In this document: one piece after another, positions 54,269 through 64,000 of the stretch
Layout of the letters: each line of letters begins with the position of its first letter
Numbering within the stretch: the first letter of the stretch is position 1
Assembly (NCBI GenBank): GCA_001179505.1
Contig: CDMY01000698.1
Coordinates: forward strand, 99,042-163,041
Direction: 5' to 3'
Length of the DNA stretch: 64,000 nt
Origin: Vitrella brassicaformis
Lineage: Eukaryota; Sar; Vitrellaceae
Position numbers and translations under genes: made by a program
The notes under the pieces: generated by a model
Database searches by the model: none
Told to the model about the DNA's origin: nothing
What the model saw: the letters and a program-made list of their open reading frames with translations, nothing else

Positions 54269-56216
54269 TTAGACAGCCGGGTTCCTGTATAGGTATGGCA
54301 TGTTTGATGGCAGGATCTGCTTGGCACGCCCACGCAACTCGCTCCCCTCCTCTGATGTCACTATCAGAGGCGGCACATACTTATCCGCTGCACAAATTAA
54401 CCGACCACACGAGACTTGATGTCCTGTCTGTCTTCTGTCTGTCTGTCTGTCTGTCTGTCTGGGTACCTTTGAGTGTGTCGGTGACATCTTCCCGCTTTGC
54501 CACGGCCTTTTCTGCCTTGGTGCGGCCAATGAGGGCTCGGACAGACGCATTGGAGTGCACATTACGCATTTGCTGTGGAGAATGGGCGTTCAGAGACGGA
54601 CCGTCAGACACACGTATCGATACCATGTCAAACACAAAGAGATCACCTGTGACGTGTGGAGCACTCTGTCCGCTTCAGCCTTCGCATCCCCTTCTCCTTC
54701 CGGCTGATGACATTGACACAGACACACACACACACACACGCACACACACGGACTTGTTGTCCATCAGCGGTCATATGCATCAATTGGTGTCTGCGTGCCG
54801 CGCCTACCGAGCCGTTCCATGCTGGTCGGTCCTCAAGACCTGCCGCTGGCGCCTCGCCGTTTAATACATGGCCATTGTGCTTGCCTGCACATGAACGGAG
54901 CTGTGTCTCTGATGTGATCGATGCGATGCCATGCGATGGTGGTCGCTTCCACGGTACCATTTGTGAGTAGTTCTTGCTCGAGAGCCCCTTCCTGTGGGTT
55001 GGCCTCCTCCGCTGGCTGCTCCTCAGCGGCGTTGAGGTCATCCAGCAGCTGCTGCTGCCACTCCTCCTCCTGTTGATCGACCGGCCATTCAGCAGAGAAT
55101 TGGACACGCTCCACGTGTACGATGGATGCCATGGGCACGTGTGCGTATGTCTCCCCAGCCCACCTCTTTCTGGAGCTGCCTTGCCCTGGTTGCCAGGAAG
55201 GACAGGGCGCTCTTGAACTCAAGATCGTGCACATACTCCTCAAAGTCAAGGGACTGAATGGACACACACATACACATACACAGGACGTCAACCCGCCAAA
55301 TGTGAAGGTGTGACAGCTGTCTGTGTCGCAAGACTTATTCGCCGGTCGGTCGCTGACCGATGCGAATTGTATGAGGCTGTCCGCGTTCTCCTCCTCAGCG
55401 GCCTCCACCTGCTGGGCCGTCATCGCCCACAGCGGCCTCTTGGACGCATCTTCCTCTTGACGGGCTGCACCCACGCCCCTCCCATGCTTCCGGGGACCCG
55501 ACAGCTGCAGAGCTTCCATCAGACGAGAACGCTCCGGCTGAACAGGCTCGGCTCCCGCTGCTTCGTCCCTTTTGGGCTGTTTGCGTAGTGTGACCCCTCT
55601 CTCTGTCCAGTAGTCGGCCATCATGGCCCGGACGGCCTCCCGCTGTGCGTCGCCCTTTGCCTTGATCTTACGGTGCCTCGCCTCCTCCTCAGTGGCCTCC
55701 AGCGCAAGATACTGCTTTGTGTCACGAACCTGATAACATACATACGGCCGATGCAATTATGCGGTGCAGACCAAGATGGTGTGTGGGCGGCGTGTATACA
55801 CACGCACACCTGTGCGGCAAGTTCTCTGAGGAACTTCTTATGTGCGGCCATGGCCGGCAGGCTGCCGGGCGGACATGACTCGGCGACCGTGACCTTCTTG
55901 GCGGGGCAGAGGCCCACGGGCTCATGGGAAGTCACCCACTTGAAGGTCGGAGGGCCGCTCCCTGACCTGGAGTCAACCAACACATCAATCAGGATGTCCC
56001 CTCTCCCTTTGTCATTGCAGAAGCGTGTGCAGTGCATGGGCCTGTACTTTTTCTTGTCGAGGGGAGCCTCGCCAGGGCGGTTGCAGAGCATCACGCTGCA
56101 GAAGAGAACAAGACAAAGCGAGGGGCAATGGCGAAATTGCCATCACTGCAGTGTCATGTGTGGTGGTGTGTGTACCCCTTGAAGTTGCCAAGGCTGGCGC
56201 CTTCTGCTGACGCCAT
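54269..56216 (-). CDS. Coiled-coil protein of unknown function, possibly conserved in ciliated eukaryotes
   Basis: First exon at 56216 reads MASAEGASLGNFKG and splices into VMLCNRPGEAPLDKKKYRPM (exon from 56095). Next exons hold VGLCPAKKVTVAESCPPGSL, a long helical stretch (LALEATEEEARHRKIKAKGD, REAVRAMMADYWTERGV), SLDFEEYVHDLEFKSALSFL, ERVQFSAEWPVDQQEEEWQQ and an acidic region. The last exons hold ASVRALIGRTKAEKAVAKRE and DKYVPPLIVTSEEGSELRGR, ending RNPAV at 54269. No signal peptide or membrane helix, so cytoplasmic. The conserved-looking GVMLCNRP start and the tyrosine/acid helix pattern remind me of axonemal or ciliary coiled-coil proteins, but I cannot name the family. Confidence 0.6.
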
Positions 56217-56325
56217 TTTTCGTGCGCGAGACTGGAGGCCTGCGGGGGGCCGACAGGTGCTAGCCTTGGTTCTCCCTCTTCGCCGCCAATCCTACTCTTC
56301 AAGCGCCGCAAAGAGCCCAGGGGAA

Positions 56326-59300
56326 ATGGCTGGAGGTACACTACATTGCAAATTGCCGTTTCATTGTCACACTGGTCACATATTGATGACAGGCAAGGAG
56401 GGTCTTATTGATCGTGTGCTGGCGGTGTGGCGTCGGCGGCACCTGCACCCATATGACAAGATCAGCGGCAAGACCATCCTCGTCGATTACAAGGTCACTG
56501 CGGTGGTTCTGCAATGCATGACACTTACATAATGTATGTGACGTGTGTGTGTGTGTGTGTGCAGGAGGATCGTTTCTCTCGATGGTTTGATAAGTATGCC
56601 AATGCAGAGGGCTCGCTGTCTGCCGAAGATCTGCCACGCACAACGATGGGCGGCGTCTTGTCCCTCATCTTTGGTGCTCTCGTAGCCGTCCTCTTAGCCA
56701 CTGGGATATACAAGCTCTCCTCTCAAAATACGACCATTGTGTGAGGCCAAAGTGACCATCTGCAGTGGCACGGTTGGTGCCTCCCGGCCCTTTCCTTCGA
56801 TTCATGCAGGACGGGGGATCAGATTGTCTTCAACCTTGACTGTGTTGGGACGCCTGCCAAATGCAGCGCGCCGGAGGAAGACGACCCGTAACCTGCATCA
56901 CCATACAGTGGCATAGGCAGATATGCGAGATACTGGATGGAATGCTGTCCTCACATAGATTGGCTGCTGTGCAAGACGCATTTTGGCCATACGGCGACCC
57001 TATTGACCTGCCGGCGCTCGACCTGACTGTCTCTTCACGGCTTGAATTCTATGAGACATCGGGGAGGACCTCACTGCACAAGATACGGGTGGTTGACAAG
57101 ATGAGCGTCCACTCATCCCTTCTTGTGAGTGAGACACAGAGACGGCACGTCGTTGAAAGGAATCGAATCCCCTTTCCTATCTGTTGCAGAATCACCATAG
57201 TGCGGTGCCCAAGGTCCGCGCGGTGAAGGACTCCTTTGCAGTGAGGATGAACTCCTGGCACAAGGTGTCGGGCCCGCTGTCGTCGCCCACGGAAAACATC
57301 GAGCGCGGCATGCACGAAATGATGGTGACTGAGAGAGGCTCATAAAGATGTATGGATCTTCTTTTCCCTTCCCTCGTGTGTGTGCAGGCCTCATCGGCGT
57401 CCCACCAGTTTGATGAGACCTTGAAGCATTTCTACGCCGAAAATGACCGTTTCAGTGAGTTCGAGGAAGACATGGTAATACATCACCAAACGTCAAGGTC
57501 GGCCTCTCCGTATCGCCTACCTACGTTGCTTTCTTCCCCTTCAGTTCGACCACAATGTTGTGGCATTTTTTCGTTTTGATAAAACTCAGCTGCGTGAGCT
57601 TAAGCCATGCCAGCTGCAGGTCGGACTCGTCAACACCGCCGAGTAAGAAAAGGGGGCTGGGCTGTTGTTGCGCTGTTATCTATCGCACTGCGTGTCATGT
57701 CATGTCAGGTTCAAGATCCTCGAGGACGCCATGATCGCAGACCGTATCTATCAGAGCCCCAACTACACCCAGACGCTCGCCACAGACAGCTTCACCTGGA
57801 CCACTGCTTCATGGGACTCCCGCACCAAGAGGTGGAGCGACGATCTCACCAAGGGCACCAACGTCGTCCTCCTCAAGAGCAGCTACACGCGAGCCCAGCT
57901 GGCTGCATTCAAAAACACGACGGCATACGGCCCGCTGAACGTCAATGTGAGGGCGCGGAGGAAACAGGCCACCACGCAGTCGGCGGGATGCACCGACTTC
58001 ACCAAGGTGAGATAGATAAAGCCAGGCGAGAAAGATGGAGACGCACATACATACATACATACAGACAGAGACAGGAAGTCGCTCGTGTACTCATAGGATG
58101 GGGCTTTCTTGCACTGGAACGTGTTTGTCAATTACGTCAACAACTTCAATCACACCTTTGAGAGTGCCACGTGCGATGGTAAGGCTGGCGAGGCGTCCTT
58201 CGACTCTGCCTATTGGGTCGCCGCCACCCCCACCAAGAACCAAACCGTCCTCCAGCTTACGAACTTCCGACCACCAAAGAACGGTCGGCTTGTGAGTGCC
58301 TGTCAGCGGGGCCCAGCGAGTGCCACTGGGTGGCCTTATTGTGAGTTTGTGTATGATGTGTAGGCAATGCTCCGCCGTTCTTTGTGCTGATGGTCGGAGA
58401 TGCCGGCATGGAGAGGATGAAGGTCGTCAAACTCAACAACACAGCCAAAACGTGGGCGGCACTCACACAATCACACCTCTGCACACGTCTGTATCAATGC
58501 TTGCGTACCTAGAATGACGGTAGAACGTGGTGGTGACATCGACACGGCCATCACCTTCAACATCAGCCGGCCCACATCCTATCCCCCCACTCCACCAGCA
58601 GCATGGAGGTGTCACCCCGCCGACTACCTCGACGGCTCCACCTGCCACTGTTTGTGTGGGGCCGCAGACCCCGATTGTCTGGCGATCAACCCACCTACCA
58701 AAACTGCGCAGCTGACGAATTCTGCACGCCGCTGGGCAGATGCGCTCGCCGTCCGCCCGGTGAGTGACTGTGCTGACTGGCAGAAGAGAGTGATCCCTGA
58801 TGGGTGTCGGTGTATGCATTGCTGTCAGGTTACGATGTCGGCCAGGTGTCCATCAGTGAGGACTGTGTCAACCTGGCGTTGCCGGGGGAGACGGTCCTCC
58901 TGGGCTACATCGGCCCACCAGAAGGCATCACCGCAGCGTAAGGAGGGACAATTTTTGTCTCACTCACTGTGCCCAACCTACTCGTGTGTGTGTGCAGCGG
59001 TGGGTGCCAGGCCTGCCCTTATGAGAAGCTGTATGATGGCGCATCGGTGCTCAATGATCATGGGGAGTATGTGTGCCAGTACAAGGCTCTTGGACACATC
59101 AACGGCAAGAACGTCAGTCAGCAGCTCATGGGCACACGCCAACCAAAGCAGCATGAGAGTATTGTGTGTTTGGGTGCCTATTCAATCACTCACGTAGGTG
59201 TTGACGGAGTTCAATGCGACCAACGATGCCTTCGGCGCCAATCTCACGGCCGGCGGCCTCACCAATCAGCGCCGCACTGTCCGCGTGGCGCTTGGTGCCA

Positions 59301-62300
59301 GCAGCAAGCTGCCCACAACCGCCACGCCATCAAACCCCTATTATGCGGCCCTCGACTCAGGCAAGGAAGGGTATACACCGAGAGACTCACAGAAGAGGTG
59401 TGCACGTGTGCGCAGGTCAGGGGAACCAGGAACTGGCCCGAGTGCTGACTGCCACGGAGCCAGATGGCCGGAACGAGCAGATAGTGACGATAGAGAGCAC
59501 GACGTCGACGTTCCGGTTCATGCACTTCAGCTCGGGCAAGCTGGTGTCGGCCCTGTCTGAGGACTTCACTGACATGATCATGTTCTTGGACAGCCCAGAC
59601 CACCCATTCCCACGGTAAGAGGTGGCTGGAATGACTGTCGACTCGTGCGTGGACGCCCTTTTGTTTCTGTAGGTACGGTTCGCATACGGTGCAGATCGAC
59701 GCCACACAGCTGACAATCAACACGGTGTGTGTGCAGCGACACATTGCCGTCATCTGTGTGTTTGCTGGATTAGATGTGTGTGTGGGTGAGTGTGATTTGT
59801 GCAGGCGACTAAGACTCAGGGCCGGGATGTGCAGCGATTGGGCCTCACTGTGCCCCCGGCGATTGCACCTGCTGGCTACAGGTCACGGACTGTCGCACCT
59901 GTCACGGTCGGCCTGCCCGGCTGCTTGCCTTCCAGCGATCTGTGGGATGAGTCTTGTGTATGTCTCCGTGTGTATAGGCGAATCTGGCATCGTTCCATGA
60001 TGATGGCGGCGGGCCACGGAACATCCATCCCGTCGTGTTCCCCTCAGGCCCCGACTTCATCGACTCAGCAGCTGCAGGCAGCTGCCTCAGTATTTACGCC
60101 TTCACCGACGATTTCGGCAACAGCTACTGCGATGGAATTCACGACGGTCGGTGAGCCCCGGTCTCTCCCTGGTGCAGCAATATCGTGTCTTACATTATTA
60201 CCCCTTTACCATGCAGGCCATCTGGTGGTCGCATATGGCGGGTTCTCATCCAGCCTCTCGACATTCGATCGCTCCAACCTCACTGGGTGGCAGGTCTTGG
60301 TCAGGGGCAACTCGGAGACGGACGTCATCAGCAGCGAGGTGAGAGATCTCCTCACGGCCGTCGAGTGGAGTTTCCCAAGCAGGAGCACTTTCCCGGCTCG
60401 GCGTTTCTTGGCACCAACTTCGACCCCTTCAATGATGACCACTACAATGTTCGGGGTGGGCTGATGCAGACAGACAATAGGTATCGATCTGTTCATTGGT
60501 TGTCTCTTTATTTGCCTTGGTTTCAGGATTCTGGAAATGTAATCAATCAATAGAGCACCGGGCTGCACTGACGTGAATCGTGTATATGCGTCTCGTGTGA
60601 TGTCAACATACATGTATGCAGGCGCTATTGAGTTGTGGCTTGACGGCACATGCGACTGTAACTGTGGCCGCTATGACCCTGACTGCGCTGGCGACACGGG
60701 AATCCCGGAGGACTGGCTGCAAGCACAGGGCATCTCGCCAGGGCTGGGCGGAAGCGATTATGTGAGCAGCAGGAAAACACTCACCGAGTAGCTCGTCTCG
60801 GTGTATCAGTGGCTTTTCTTTGATGATATGTAGGATGACAAGGGCGTGATGATCGAGTGTCCGGATGGCGACGCGGCATTGGTCAATGTTGATGGCGCCA
60901 ACATCCAATGCGCAACACTACGTGACATGAGGGCCACATACCCGTAAGCTTGATGGGCCTGCCTGGCCATCCAGCAGATATCTTGATGCCCTCCGCCCTT
61001 CTTTCGTGGCTGCTTATAGGTACTGTTCCTACCCCGCGGGCATTCCCACAGCAGTGAGGGCCAATGCTTGGAACGGCCTGGGTAAGAGATGCATGCATTT
61101 CGTCAGGACGAATCACCACACATACGACAGTCGGAAGTGCTACCGCTCCCTTGTCTTTTGCTTCTTCCAGCAACCGACAGGATCGACTTCTGGAACCGTG
61201 GGTCAATTCATGAGACCATTACTTCCGATGGCTGCCACTCTTGAGACCTCTGCATGTATGTGTTTCTGCACGTAGAGAAGCTGTGGGAGGTGATAGTGCT
61301 GGATTCGCCGCTGAAGAACTCACGGAGCGCTGGCGTGGTAGTTGAGACACTCGCCATCGATACGGTCGGCCGGTGGACGAACGGCACAATGGGAAGTGTA
61401 TGCTGGGTTTCTTTCCTTTTGCAGCATGCAAGCAGCACCTCTGGCAGAAGGCGGCTGACACAACAGGTGTGTGAGACAAGCAACATCGAAATGCTCCCTT
61501 TATGTCTCGCCATGTCTGCCTTCAGGCCTCAGCCACTGCTGACTATGACAGTCTCTTCGACGAGCTGGAACCCGACCCCCGCTTGCAAAGGTCACTCAGT
61601 CAGACGCCTGGGCATCTGCACTCGCACAATGCACCACACGATTTGGCAATCGCGTCTCTTGGGTACATGTGCACAGGCACATCTCAATGACGCACCACCA
61701 GTCAAGGGGCACTGTCCACGAGGAGGAAAGGCGAAGGCGACTCGAAGCCAACACCACGCCAGACCGATCGATTCGCTTGTCACAACGTAAGGTCGCAAGG
61801 GAGGATCTTCTCGACTACATTAACCGCAGGCTGGAGAACAAGATGGACCATGGCCAACGTCGGTTGTCTGCCCCAATGCATTCTGTCCCTTCGTCGACCC
61901 CTTCTCGACTGCCCCGGAAGCTGCAGCCCGGCGGCGAGGACCCTGCCGACCCCCTGGAAGATCCAGCGGCCGAGGACCCGATCGAGCCTGACCAGGAGGA
62001 CCCAATCGCCGACGACCCACTCATAGAGGAACCAGCAGGAGGTCAAACCAGACCGAGACATGCGGTCAGATGATGTGTCCGTACGTGTGTTCATGAAATA
62101 CAGATGATCCGGACAGTGATTTTGAAGATCCGGTGGTGGAAGATCCTGAACCAGATCCAGCTGATGCAGCTCTTGACGAGGGCGCGGGAGATGAGGTAGC
62201 TGATCCAGTGACAGGAGCTGATGACTTCGGAGGCCAACCAGACCCTGGCCCTGCTCAAGGAGGTAAGCAGCAAGGAATGCCGCGTGTGGATGTTGACGTT

Positions 62301-63966
62301 GACTGACATGTGAATGGCAGGTGGTGATCCGTTGGTCGATGAGCCAATCGATGACCCTGACACGGGCGGCGGAGAAGTCCCAGAAGATCAAGGTGTTTTG
62401 GGTTCTTCTGTATGAATGAACATGAATGTGTGTGCATTGTTGCCGTGCTGCAGGTGATGGAGGACTCGACGGAGGCCAGCTTGGGTCTGCGGAGGCCAGC
62501 TTGGGTCTGGCCCTGACGACATCGGCCAGGAGGATCCAATGACTGGTGAACTGCCAGGCGATGACCCTGCTGCAAACGATCCAATGACCGGTGAACTGCC
62601 AGGCGATGACCCTGCTGCAAACGATGGTCTCCAGGATCCCGGGATGGATGGAGACCACGACCCTTTCCTTGGAGAAGAGGGTGGGCAGCAGAGGATCAAA
62701 GGTGCAGAGACACGGCAGGTTGATGTCTCTGTGTGTCCGTCAACAACAGGTGCTGAAGACGAGCACGGGGATGGCGGCATGGGTGGAGGGGCTGGCCCGG
62801 GTGGTGCTGACCCAGATTTAATGGATGAAGGACCGATAGACGGCGAAGAAGGTGGGGCAGCTGATCCATTCGATCGGAACGGACAGGATGGCGGCGACCC
62901 AATGGGCGGAGGTCCACTGGACGAGGATGATCTGCATGAAGGCGACGGGCCGCTTGATGGAGAGGATTCACTGCCCGGAGGCCTTCCTGATCTTGATGAC
63001 GGTGGACATGGAGGTAAGGGAGCCGCCCTGGAACGTCGATGAATCTCTGTGTTTCTTGTTTGTAGGGGGGCAGGGATCATCAGACTGGCGGCAGGATTGG
63101 CTGCCGGCCCTCAATCTACCACCGGACCCGACAGATAAAGACCTCGGTATGGCATTCGGCACAATCGACAGCAACTACGATGGGTTGCTCGACCAGGACG
63201 AGGTCCGACAGAGGTACGACACACTTGCGCGCACAGTGCACTCCATCTCCTCACCAAAGGTCCCCATGTTCCTTTCCCCATCCGTTTGTCAGCTGGAGTA
63301 GCTCAGGCCACGCTGGTCCCTCTGATGAGGGCGTGTACCTGGCCTTCGAGGAGCTGGACCAGAATGCCAACGGGTTCGTGGAGAGTGAGGAGTGGTCCAA
63401 CGTCATACATGACTCGCTCTTCTCGGGACACGACGACCTCATCCACGACCCGTGCATCGACGACCCCGACGCGTGCGCAGCTCTAGACGAGTTTGGGGAC
63501 TTGCTGGCTTCTGAGGACCAGACAGTGTAAGAGCAATGCAATACGGTCTGGTGCAATGCAATCACATCGCACCCCCGTCTGTCTGTGTTTGCTTTGCAGG
63601 TATCAGCCTGGTGGGTTGGTCTCCCCGTGTGATCCACCGCTGGTGTTCGATCCCAACGGCAAGGTCTGCCGCAACAAGTGTTCAAGTGTGGGCGACCTCC
63701 CCGACCCGGACGGCTTTTGCCAGCCCAACCCCAAGGCCCAGGCCTCCCCTGACGTGCCTGTCAGCGACTCCCTCACCCTCGACTACGACCCTGGCCGTGC
63801 AATTGAAATCATTGAGAACGGCACCATGATGGCCGAATTCGCACGTGCCTTCGAGGAGAAGATGGCAGCCTTCCTTGGCGTGCCGAGGTCACGGATCAGG
63901 GTTGACGACGTCATTGAGGGATCCCTGATTGTCTACTACGAACTCGAGCCGGCCATCACAAGTTAG
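56326..63966 (+). CDS. Very large modular membrane-anchored protein with acidic repeats and two EF-hands
   Basis: About 30 exons appear to form one gene, since every intron tested between 56326 and 63966 joins in phase. The N-terminal part is cytosolic (KEGLIDRVLAVWRRRHLHPY), then a membrane helix GGVLSLIFGALVAVLLATGI, so the rest is probably lumenal or extracellular. The middle consists of many Cys-containing beta-rich stretches (CVGTPAKCSAP, GCQACPYEKLYDGASV, ELWLDGTCDCNCGRYDPDC) of no family I recognise. From about 61900 it turns into acidic Asp/Pro/Gly repeats (EDPADPLEDPAAEDPIE and MTGELPGDDPAAND twice). Two EF-hand loops follow: DSNYDGLLDQDE near 63165 and DQNANGFVESEE near 63358. The last exon has CDPP...CRNKC...C and a folded domain ending in LEPAITS. 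Likely calcium-binding and secretory. A 20-bp tandem repeat (62471-62510) breaks the frame unless splicing shifts. The start (56326 or 56391) is uncertain, and it may be more than one gene. Confidence 0.6.
62471..62510 (+). repeat. 20-bp tandem direct duplication causing a frameshift
   Basis: GGAGGCCAGCTTGGGTCTGC (62471-62490) is followed directly by the same 20 bases with the last one changed (62491-62510). The unit is not a multiple of three. Without one copy, the upstream GDGGLDGGQLGS frame runs straight into the acidic repeat frame. Confidence 0.9.
62539..62625 (+). repeat. 45-bp in-frame tandem repeat coding MTGELPGDDPAANDP
   Basis: Two copies, 62539-62583 and 62584-62625 (second copy lacks the last codon). 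They differ at one visible base (ACT/ACC), so the duplication is recent. It lengthens the acidic segment by 15 residues without shifting frame. Confidence 0.92.
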
Positions 63967-64000
63967 TGCGAAAGGAATAGAGCAATATGCTGTCATACTG

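Noticed and set aside
1-64000. CRISPR arrays, insertion sequences, tRNA or rRNA genes
   Set aside because: No regularly spaced repeats with unique spacers, no transposase-like ORF or terminal inverted repeats around one, and no tRNA or rRNA signature recognised by eye; the window is eukaryotic nuclear DNA.

Overview
This is a nuclear genome window from a protist, most likely an alveolate alga of the chromerid type (Vitrella-like). That assignment is inference from gene style; no database search was possible. The support is compact GC-rich genes on both strands, up to about 20 short (about 45-120 nt) GT-AG introns per gene with TG/CA-rich interiors, microsatellite-filled short intergenic regions, an LC8 dynein light chain (so a flagellum or dynein transport), a eukaryotic ribosomal protein (eS25), and many lineage-specific secreted modular proteins. 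I rebuilt exon structures by hand from splice signals and reading-frame continuity, so single boundaries may be off.

Layout. 1-1.6 kb (-): degenerate protein kinase, running off the left edge. 2.2-3.7 kb (+): Cys-rich zinc-binding protein with a duplicated 5' end. 4.7-9.9 kb (+): large ubiquitin-specific protease. 10.8-14.9 kb (-): two tandem small secreted paralogues. 15.1-18.2 kb (+): TRF4/PAPD5-type poly(A) polymerase. 18.65-19.2 kb (-): ribosomal protein eS25. 19.6-34.7 kb (+): the most striking part, two tandem 7-kb paralogous genes (called A and B here). Each holds two homologous helical halves, a charged coiled coil, proline-rich exons carrying NPF/DPF motifs, and a C-terminal RING-like finger. 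35.5-37.1 kb (+): RING-CH (MARCH-type) membrane E3 with an in-frame ORF just upstream. 37.6-38.7 kb (-): ER-type J-domain protein with a RanBP2 zinc finger. 39.2-40.2 kb (-): glutathione S-transferase. 40.5-41.3 kb (+): Mpv17/PMP22 protein. 42.4-44.4 kb: a small acidic/basic protein, a membrane-anchored coiled-coil protein and, overlapping it head to head, LC8. 45.65-49.7 kb (-): expansin-like secreted protein and a PAN/Apple segment, possibly one gene. 49.9-51.6 kb (+): mitochondrial enoyl-CoA hydratase. 52.9-54.0 kb (-): secreted beta-repeat protein. 54.3-56.2 kb (-): coiled-coil protein. 56.3-64.0 kb (+): very large modular membrane-anchored protein with an acidic repeat tail and two EF-hands.

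The neighbours do not form a pathway. Three ubiquitin-linked loci (USP, genes A/B, RING-CH) lie within 33 kb, but nothing shows they work together. The dominant process visible is local duplication: of a 5' exon, a secreted gene, a 7.8-kb gene, halves within that gene, single exons within a half, and 20-bp and 45-bp units. Several duplications have caused indels or splice-site losses that appear to be absorbed by shifted splicing.
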